From assembly GCA_043785585.1 (NCBI GenBank), contig JAYVXB010000668.1, positions 1 to 11,899 on the forward strand: a stretch of DNA of 11,899 bases, read 5' to 3'. Positions 1-8,200 of this stretch are shown one piece after another. Below the pieces are notes generated by a model. It had not been told where the DNA came from. It did not search any database and was given only the letters and a program-made list of their open reading frames with translations. How positions within the stretch are numbered: position 1 is the stretch's first letter; each line of letters begins with the position of its first letter. The position numbers and the translations under genes are program-made. Source of the stretch: JBBQXV01 sp043785585. Its GTDB lineage: Bacteria > Myxococcota_A > Polyangia > Polyangiales > Polyangiaceae.

Positions 1-995
1 TGCACGAGCGTGAACGCGAGCGCCAGCCCGACGACGCCGCCGAGCGTCCCGATGAGGAGCGCCTCGCCGAAGACGAGCGCGGCGATGTGCACGGGTTGAA
101 AGCCGACCGCGCGCATGACGCCGTATTCGTTCGTCCGCTCGCGCGCCGCCATCGCGATCGTGTTGCCGAGGATGAGCATCATGATGACGAGGATGACGAT
201 CGAGATGACGTCGAGCGCCTTCAGGACGGCAGAGAACGCCGCGAGGAAGCCATTGCGGAACGTGTACTCATCTTGGCTCTGCGTCTGGATGTCCTTCTCG
301 TCGAAGGCGCGGTCGATCGCGACGCTGACCTCGGCGGTTCGGCCCGCGTCGTCGATGCGGCTCGTGATCCAGCCGATTTTATCGCGCACGGCCAGCGGGA
401 GGCTCTCGTTCAGGTAGTCCCAATGAAAGAGGAACGACGTGCGGTCGGCCGAGCGCGTCGTCGCCGTGTAGATGCCGACGATCGTGAATCGCCAAGGATG
501 CTCCGGATCGTTTCGGTAGATCCCGCTCTCGAGCGTCACTTCGTCGCCGATCTTCCAGCCGAGCCTCTTCGCCAGGAGGTCGCCGACGATCGCGGCGCGC
601 CGCTCGTGGAGGAACGCGGTCTTCTCGGCGGCCGTGACGGCGAGGCCGGTGAACACCTCGAAGTACGTGGGCGCGTCGACGGCCAGCGTCGCGAAGAGCT
701 CGCGGTCGTTCTTCGGGTCCTTGCCGCCGAACCAGCTGGCGAACGTCGCGTCTTTGACATGCGGCATCGCGCGGACGTCGTCGGCGTAGCGCTTGGGGAG
801 CGGGACGACGAACGTGATTTTGTTTCGCGTGACGATGCGGTCTTTGGGCGCGAACTCCGCGCCTCGCGCCCACGCACCCAGCACCGTGCGAAGGAGCATG
901 AAGGTGAGCACGGCGACGGCGACGCCGAGCACGGTGAGCGTCGTGCGGAACTTGTTGCGCATCAAGTTGCGCGCGGCGAGCCCCGCCAGCGTCAC
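1..995 (-). CDS. ABC transporter permease, FtsX/MacB type (C-terminus outside window)
   Basis: Inner-membrane permease of the MacB/FtsX superfamily. These pair with a cytoplasmic ATPase and usually drive export or periplasmic transfer rather than import. The frame is open from GTG at 995 to the window edge (331 codons). It opens with the usual short N-terminal motif (AARNLMRNKFRTTLTVLG), then a first membrane segment at about residues 19-37. A large extracytoplasmic MacB-like core follows (about 45-245), then a second membrane segment at about 258-282. Next comes the FtsX-type cytoplasmic loop ERTNEYGVMRAVGF (286-299) and a third segment from about 303. Relatives are usually near 390-410 residues, so the last loop and helix are probably missing here. 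The GTG start overlaps the TGA of the upstream dehydrogenase (GTGA). The Shine-Dalgarno is weak, so coupled translation is likely. Position in the operon suggests export of, or resistance to, the lipopeptide-like product (inference). No ATPase gene is visible here. Confidence 0.9.
   Translation of the reverse strand, partial: MTLAGLAARNLMRNKFRTTLTVLGVAVAVLTFMLLRTVLGAWARGAEFAPKDRIVTRNKITFVVPLPKRYADDVRAMPHVKDATFASWFGGKDPKNDRELFATLAVDAPTYFEVFTGLAVTAAEKTAFLHERRAAIVGDLLAKRLGWKIGDEVTLESGIYRNDPEHPWRFTIVGIYTATTRSADRTSFLFHWDYLNESLPLAVRDKIGWITSRIDDAGRTAEVSVAIDRAFDEKDIQTQSQDEYTFRNGFLAAFSAVLKALDVISIVILVIMMLILGNTIAMAARERTNEYGVMRAVGFQPVHIAALVFGEALLIGTLGGVVGLALAFTLV
992..995 (-). promoter_or_regulatory. Coupled stop/start (GTGA) between dehydrogenase and ABC permease
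   Basis: The dehydrogenase stop TGA (994-992) overlaps the permease start GTG (995-993). Only a weak GAAAG lies upstream, about 10 bases away, so translation of the permease probably depends on ribosomes finishing the dehydrogenase. It is the same four-base arrangement as at the previous junction. Confidence 0.7.
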
Positions 996-2191
996 GCGGG
1001 CGCCGCTTTCACGGCGGCGATGACTGCATCGGCCATCGCGCGCGTCGTGGCGGCGCCGTGCGCGACGACGTCGGCGTCGCCGTCGAGCCCGAGCATGTCG
1101 TAGGTGCGCACGCGCCCTTCGAGCACGACGCTCGCGACCGCATCGCGAACACGCGCCGCTCGCGACGCATCGCCTAGGTGATCGAGCATCATCGCGGCGG
1201 CGAGGATCGTCGCGATCGGGTTCACGATCGGCGGATCGATCGCGGCGTGCTTCGGCGCGGAGCCGTGCGTCGGCTCGAAGACGGCGCACGCCTCACCGAT
1301 GTTCGCGGAGTACGCGAAGCCTAGCCCACCGACGAGCCCTGCAAAGCCGTCGGACAGGACGTCGCCGACGAGCGCCGTCGAGAGGATGACGCCGAAGCGT
1401 TCGGGGCGCCGCACGAGCCACATCACTTGCGCGTCGAAGTCGGTGCGCGCGAGGCGGACGCTCGGGTGGCGCGCCGATGCGACCTCGGCCGCGGCGAGGA
1501 GCATCGCGGACGTCTCGCGCATGACGCCCCATTTGTCGCAGACGGTGACGGTCGCGTAGCCGTGCGCTTCGGCGTACGCGAACGCAGCTTCGGCGATCCG
1601 ATCGCACGCGCCGCGGCTCGTGATTCGGCACGAGACGGCGAGATCGTCCGACGCGACGCCCGTGAAGCGCGTGCGCATCTCCGGGTGCGTGTCGAGCGCG
1701 CGACGGAGGTCGGGCGGTGGGTTCGTCCACTCGACGCTCGAATAGAGGCATTCGGTGTTCTGCGTGACGAGCGTGACGTCGATCCGCGGAGACTCGATCG
1801 CGCCGGACGCCGCGCGACGAACGTAGCTCATCGGATTGCCGGGGATCGTGCGGCACGGACGGATGCACGTCTCGAGGTGCAGACGCTGGCGCATCGCGAG
1901 CACAGGGCTGACGTAGGCGCGCGCGCGGTCGCGAAGACCGGGAGCGAGCTCGCGCTCGGCGATCGCTTTCGGCTTCGACGTGATCGCGCCGAAGAGACCG
2001 ACGCGGTGCTCCTCGAGGAGTCGCACGGTGCGATCGGGAAGCGCGTTTCCTTCGCTTTGCCAGAACGACCAGCCGACGTCGGCCGTGATCCAATCGGCGA
2101 CGAAGCCCGCGGCGTCGAGGACGCGCATCGCTTCCGCAACGACGATGGGGCCGATGCCGTCGCCCGGCATCACGACGAGACGCGGAGTCAC
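992..2191 (-). CDS. Isocitrate/isopropylmalate dehydrogenase family enzyme (NAD(P)-dependent beta-decarboxylating)
   Basis: A 399-residue protein, normal length for this family, which oxidises a 2-hydroxy acid with a 3-carboxylate and decarboxylates it to a 2-oxo acid. Visible motifs: the start MPGDGIGP (8-15); LAMRQRL and CIRPCRTIPG (98-117), supplying two substrate-binding Arg (R101, R111); NTECLYSSVEW (145-155) with catalytic Tyr150; CDKWGVMRET (218-227) with catalytic Lys220; Asp253, Asp277 and Asp281 at the metal-binding positions; and FEPTHGSAP (305-313) for the nucleotide. The third family Arg (E. coli isocitrate dehydrogenase R153, in 'FREN') is Thr143 here, in 'VTQNTE', so the substrate may differ from isocitrate or isopropylmalate. 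The GTG start at 2191 is chosen because the family motif begins six residues later, GAGG lies 5 bases upstream, and it overlaps the preceding TGA; longer starts only add Arg-rich out-of-frame sequence. Lying inside the operon, it may supply a building block rather than serve central metabolism (inference). Confidence 0.9.
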   Translation of the reverse strand: MTPRLVVMPGDGIGPIVVAEAMRVLDAAGFVADWITADVGWSFWQSEGNALPDRTVRLLEEHRVGLFGAITSKPKAIAERELAPGLRDRARAYVSPVLAMRQRLHLETCIRPCRTIPGNPMSYVRRAASGAIESPRIDVTLVTQNTECLYSSVEWTNPPPDLRRALDTHPEMRTRFTGVASDDLAVSCRITSRGACDRIAEAAFAYAEAHGYATVTVCDKWGVMRETSAMLLAAAEVASARHPSVRLARTDFDAQVMWLVRRPERFGVILSTALVGDVLSDGFAGLVGGLGFAYSANIGEACAVFEPTHGSAPKHAAIDPPIVNPIATILAAAMMLDHLGDASRAARVRDAVASVVLEGRVRTYDMLGLDGDADVVAHGAATTRAMADAVIAAVKAAPA

Positions 2192-2200
2192 TCGCGCCTC
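2188..2200 (-). promoter_or_regulatory. Coupled stop/start (GTGA) with Shine-Dalgarno between NRPS and dehydrogenase
   Basis: The NRPS stop TGA (2190-2188) and the dehydrogenase start GTG (2191-2189) share bases as GTGA. A GAGG lies at 2200-2197, five bases before the GTG and inside the NRPS coding end. This fixes the dehydrogenase start and suggests translational coupling, so the enzyme would be made in step with the assembly line. Confidence 0.75.
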
Positions 2201-5200
2201 GATGCGGCGGCGCGCGCGACGGCGGCGACGAGCGCGGCGTCGGGGCGGAAACCTGCAAGATGGAGCGGCGCGGCGGCGAGGCCCAGTGCGGCGGCGGCGC
2301 GCCACATGAGGAGGCCCGCTTCGCGCGTGACGAGACCGAGCGCGGGCCGAAGGCCGCCGTCCGCGCAGAGGAGCAGCGACTCCGCGCGGCATCCGGGGAC
2401 GCCGTCCGCGTCGAAGCGCGCCAGCGCGCGCTCGATCACCGCGGAAGGGAGCGCGTCATCGATGAACGCTCGCTGCTTCGTCGCGCCGAGATCGAAGCGT
2501 CCGCCGCCGAGGACGAGCACGTCGCGCGCCGACCGCATGCGCGCGACCGCGGCGTCCACGTCGACGATCGGCGGGAACGAATCGTCCACGAGGACGGCGC
2601 CCGGCGCGAGGCGCGACACGTCGATCACGCCACCCGTGCTCGACGCGCCCACGATGATGCTCGCGCCGTACGCGCGCTCCGGGAGCGGCTCGCAGCAAGC
2701 GTCCGGCCGCATCGCGCGTGCCTTTTCGAGCGCGGCGCCGCGGTCGCAGACGACGAGCGTGCGCGGGTGGCCGACGACCTCTTCGAGGAGCTCGAGCGAT
2801 GCTTGTCCGATCGATCCGAAGCCGACGATCGCCAGCTCCTCGCCGCGCACGTCGCGTCCGAGCGCACCGAGCGCGCGCGCGAGCGTCGCCACGACGGCGA
2901 CCACGGTCGCGGCGTGCCCCGTCGTGAGCGCGGCGCGACGCGGATCTTCGGTGCGCGCGCGTTCGACGGCGAAGCCGTAGCCGGTCCACGACGGGAGCAG
3001 TCCCGCGAGCGACACGACGCGCGCGCCGTATCCTTCGGCGACGCCGACGGCTCGCGCGACTTCGGATGCGAGGACCCCCGCGTCGAGCTTCTCGAGCTCG
3101 TCGGCGAAGCGCGGGAGGAACACTGCGCCCGACGCGCCGAATCGCGTGTCGAGGATCTCGAGCAGCCGCGGCGCGCCGTCAGGGAACACGCGCGCGCGCA
3201 GGGCTTCGACATCGTCGCCGACGATGCGCGCGACGACGGACGCCGCTGGCAAATAGCAGACGAGCGCAGAGTCGAGCTTCTTGTCGGTCGCCGTGGCGAT
3301 GTCGCGCGTGGTGCCTTCGAGCAACGCGGCGAGCTCGCGCTCGAGCGCGACGAGCACCGCGCGTCGCACGGAGGCGGGAGCGCTTCCGTGCACCGTGAGT
3401 CGGAGACGATCGCCCGCGAGCGCTCCGAGCATCAGCTTGGTGCGCGTCGCCTCCGCCGCGAACCGTACGCGCGCAGCTTCCCAATCGAGGTGGATCTCGC
3501 CACGCGACGCGCGCGTGCCGGCGCGGAGATCGAGCAACGAGAAGAAGAGCTCGCCTCCCAGCGCGCCTTCGAGGCCCCGTGCGCTTCGGAGCTCGCGTGC
3601 GAGCGTCTCGATCGGCACGTCCGCGTGGGCGCAGGCATCGGCGAACGCCGTCGCGACCGCCGCGCGATCGTCGTCGAAGCGCGCGCCTCGCACGGTCGCG
3701 CGGATCGGAAGGGCCGTCGCGAACGAGCCGACCATCTTGTCGGCGTCGTCGATCGGGAGATCGCGACCGGACGTCGCCGTGCCGACGACGAGATCGTCGA
3801 CGCCGGTGATCGAACGAAGCGCGCGAAACCAGGCGGTCATCAGCGTCGGCCCGAGGCCCCCCGACGCGCGCGTCGTCGCGCGGAGCGACGCGGTGCGGGC
3901 CGCGTCGAGGAGCGCGGCGGTGATCGCGTCGTCGGAAGGCCCGTCAGCGAGCGCGATCGGCGGCGCGGGCGTCGCGAGGACGCCGCGCCAATACGCGAGG
4001 TCGCGAGGGTCCGCGGTGCGCGCGCGAAGATGCGCGACGACATCACGGAACGTCGCGCGGAGAGGCGCAAGCACGGGCGCGCGACCGTGGAGCTTCGCGT
4101 CGTAGATCTCGACGAGCTCGTCGGCCAGGACGGCGAGGCTGGTGCCGTCGCCGATCGCGTGGTGCATCTGCACGTGCCACGTCGAGCGAGTGTCCTCCGT
4201 TCGCCGAACGCGAACGTGAAAGAGCGGCCCGTGCGCGAGATCGAGGGTGACCGGCGGCGCATCGTGGTCGATGAACGAGAGCGGCACGTCGTTCGTCGCG
4301 CGTGGGCGCTGCTCGGTGCGACCGCGCTCGCCGCCGAAGACGACGCGAAGCATCTCGTGGCGAAGGACGAGATCGCTCAACGACGCGCGGAGGATGGTCT
4401 CGTCGATGCGTCCACGCACCGGGATCTCCGCCGACCAAATCGCGCTCCCCTGCCCGAGCCGCTCCGCCAGGACGAACCCAACCTGCGACGGCGCGAGCGG
4501 GAACGGCTCGGTCGTCGACTTCGCGATCGAAGGCACGTCCGCGCGCGGCGCGAGCGCATCGATCGCCGCCGCGAGCTTCGCGATCGTACGCTCGCCGTAG
4601 AGCGTAATCGGGCGTGGGACGATCGCGACTTCACCGCGTAGGCGCTGGAGCACCTCGAGCGCGAGGATCGAGTCGCCACCGAGCGAGAAGAAATCGTCGT
4701 CGCGACCGACGCGCGCGAGGCCGAGCACCTGTCGCCAGATCGACGCGAGCTTCTTCTCGGTCGTCGTGCGCGGCGCATCGTCGGCACCGGCGGACGCGAG
4801 CTCACCCACCTTCGCGCGGAGCGCGGCGCGATCGAATTTGCCCGCGGTCGTCAGCGGCATCGCATCGAGAACTTCGATCCGATGCGGAACCATGAACGCA
4901 GGAAGCGCCGCGGCCACGCGCGCGCGAAGCTCCGCGGCGTCGGCGACCATTCCGGCGCGGGGCGCGACGAAGCCGACGAGCCACTGCCGCTCCTCGTCGG
5001 TGCGCTCGATGACGGCGGCAGCGGCAACGGAGGGATGCCGCGCGAGCACGCCTTCGATCTCGGACAGCTCGACACGGTTGCCGTGCACCTTCACTTGGCT
5101 GTCGGCGCGACCGACGTACGTGAGGACGCCGCGCGCGTCGCCGTGCGCGAGATCGCCCGTGCGATAGACGCGCTCGCCGCGATGCTCGACGAACGCCGTA

Positions 5201-8200
5201 CGCGTCAGCTCGGGCGCGTGGAGATAGCCCTCCGCGAGGCTGGGCCCGCCGACGTAAAGCTCGCCGATCGAGCCTGTCTCACACGGCTCGCCGTGCTCGT
5301 CGAGGATGTGCACCGTGGACCCGGCGCGCGCGCGACCGATCGGCACGTGCGCCGCATCGTCGTCGGGACGCGTACGGATCTCGTGCCACGTCGCGTTCAC
5401 GATCGTCTCGGTCGACCCGTAAAGATTCGCGATGCGAATGCGCGCGCCGAAACGATCCATCCACCTTCGCACGAGCGCGGGAGGGACCTTCTCGCCGCCG
5501 ATCAGAATCCACCTCAGCGCGGGCAACGTCACGCTGCGGCCTTCGGTCTCGAGCGCCTCGACGCTCTCGAGGAGGCGCGACCACAGCGTCGGCACGGAGT
5601 TCCAGATCGTGATCCGTTCGCGTTCGAGGAAATCGATCAACGCGAATGGATCGCGCGTCATCCCACGCGGCGCGGGGTACACCGCCGCGCCCGCGAGGAG
5701 TGGCGAATAGATCTGCCGGATCGATCCGCCGAACGAGAGCGCGGAGGTCTGGACGAAGCGATCGTCGTCCGTGACCCCGAAGGCTTCGTGCACCCAGTCG
5801 TGGAAGAGCGAGACCGCGGCGTTCTTCACCACGACGCCCTTCGGATCGCCGGTCGTGCCCGACGTGTACATGACGTACGCGAGATCCTCGGCGTTCGGAG
5901 CGACGCGCGTCGTGCGCGTCGAAGTCGGGCGCACGTCGTCGGCAAGGAGGACCGCGCGCCACGTACGAAGTCGCTCGACCTTCTCACGATCCTCCGAGGT
6001 CGTGACGACGACGTCGGTGCGCGCGTGGTCCGCGATCTGCTTCACGCGCAGATCGGGGTAGTCGGGATCGATCGGGACGTAGGCAGCGCCCGCGGCGAGC
6101 ACGCCGAGCAGCGAGACGACGCCTTCGAGGCTCGGACGTGCGACGACCGCGACGAGCGATCCGCGCGCGACACCCGCGTCGCGAAGGGCGTCGGCGAGCG
6201 CTTCCGTGCGTTGCGACAGATCCGCGTACGACACGCTTCGTCCCGCGCAGACGACGGCGACGCGGTGGGGATCTCGCGACATCCGTTCGCGAACGCGCTC
6301 GATGACGACGCGGCCGGGAGCGAGCGGCGCGCGCGGGTGCGGCGGTGCGAGATCGCGGAGGACGTCGACGTGCGCCGCTGCAAGGCGAAGGATCGTCGGC
6401 GTCGCGAAGAGGGGCTCCGCGTAGTTCCACGAGAGGTGGAGCTTGCCCGCGAAGACCCACGCGATGAGGCCGAGCTGCGTGAAGCCCGACGCCGCGCCTG
6501 CACGCATCGACTCGATCTCGACGTCGCCGATGCGGCTCGGCGCCTCGAAGCTCGGAAAGCTGATCCCGGCCGGCGTGATCCCGCGCGGGCCTCCGCGGCC
6601 ACGTTCGCCCGCGAGTCCCGCGAGCTCGAGCGACGACGTGAACGGGTGCGCTTGCGCGGCGATCGACGCGACGCGAACGCGGTACGCGATCGCGCGAAGA
6701 TCCGCATCGCGCGCGCCGGCCACGCGAAGCGGGAGCGAGTCCGCGAAGCACCCGACGACGCGCTCGATTCCGGGGACACGCGCCTCGCGCCTCGCGTTCG
6801 CCGCGCGCACGACGACGTCGTCGCTCCCCGACCAGCGCCCGAGGCACGCCACGTAGCTCGCGACGACGAGCTCGAAGAGCGACACCCCCCACGCCTGCGC
6901 GCACGCCGAGAGGCGCGACGTCGCGTCCTCGTCGAGGGTCTCCTGGTGCAAGCGGCACGGACCGCGCGGCTCCGCGTCGGGATCGCCGTCGAACGGAAGC
7001 GCCATCGGCGGCGGGAGATCGGCGAGCGTCTTCTGCCAATGCGCGCGGCTCTTCGCCGTCGCGTCGGCCGCCTCGGGAGCGAGGAGCACGCGCGCGCAGT
7101 CCGCGAAGCTGCTCGGCAGCGGCGCGAGCTTCGCCGTCCCGCCCGCCGCGAGCTGACGATGGATCTCGAGGAGCTCCGCGGCGAGGAGCTGCGCGCTCCA
7201 CGCGTCCGCGACGATGTGATGCACGTTGAGAAGCAGGCAGTGTCGGTCGTCGCCGATGCGCGCGAGCGCTGCGAAGAGGAGCGGCCCTCGCGCGAGGTCG
7301 AAGATCCGATTTCGGATCGCGTCTTCGAGCGCGTCGAGCGCGCCGACGGCCGCGCCGCGGAGATCGTGGCGCTCGACGCGCGTGGGCGCGAGCTCGGCCT
7401 CTCGCTGCGCGAGCCCGCCCTCTTCCCAACCAAAACGCACGCGAAGCATCGCGTGACGCTCGAAGAGGAGCGCGAGCGCAGCATCGAGCCGATCCGCCGA
7501 AACGTCACCGCGCAACGACAGGCGCAAGAAGACGTAGCAAGGGAGCTCGGGAAAGAAATTCTGGTTCGCGAAGAACGTCTTCTGCGCGGGCAAGAGCGGC
7601 AACGCTTCGCCGCGGGCGACGGGCGCAGGTGCGATCGGCTGCGGTGACGGCGTCGACGACTCGACGCGCAGGTAGTCGAGCACCTTGGCCAAGGTGTCGT
7701 ACTCGAACATGAGCGTGAGGCTCAGCGAGCGACCGAGCTCCTCTTCGAGGCGTTTGACGATGTCGACGGCGGCGAGGGAGTCGATGCCGAGCTTTTGGAA
7801 TGAGGTGTGGGGATCGATCGACTCGGGGGTGGTGCCGGCGGCTTCGGCGAGGAGGCGGCGGAGGTCGAGGTCGATCGTGGAGGAAGGCGGGCGCGTGGGC
7901 GTGGGCGTGGGCGCGCGCGCGGGCGTGAGCGTGGGCGTGGGCGTGGGCGTGGGCGTGAGCGTGAGCGTGAGCGCGTCGATTCGCAGACTGCGGCGCAGTG
8001 CGGGGATCGGGGGCAGCGGCGCGCCGCGCGCGATGCGCTCGTCCCACGCGATGTTCGCGCCGTTCACCCACGCCTCTGCGAGCGCGCGCGCGTCTCCGCT
8101 TACGGGCGTCGCCATCTCTCGTCGTGCACGGCCACGCGTCCACACGCGGCAATCGCCACGCGCGAGCGCTGCGAGCGCCGTGTTCGCCTCGTCGAGCGTC

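Noticed and set aside
87..1103. 338-codon open frame on the plus strand at the left end
   Set aside because: Antisense to the ABC permease, whose membrane segments and FtsX motif are unmistakable.
1427..2980. 517-codon open frame on the plus strand
   Set aside because: Spans the antisense of two coupled genes; composition is that of a shadow frame.
2260..4641. 793-codon open frame on the plus strand
   Set aside because: Low-complexity charged sequence opposite the C2 and AAR-like domains; no start signal or recognisable motif.
4882..7647. 921-codon open frame on the plus strand, opposite the NRPS
   Set aside because: Arg/Asp/Glu/Ala-rich with no domain; mirrors the C and A domains on the other strand. 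Long antisense frames are expected at this GC content.
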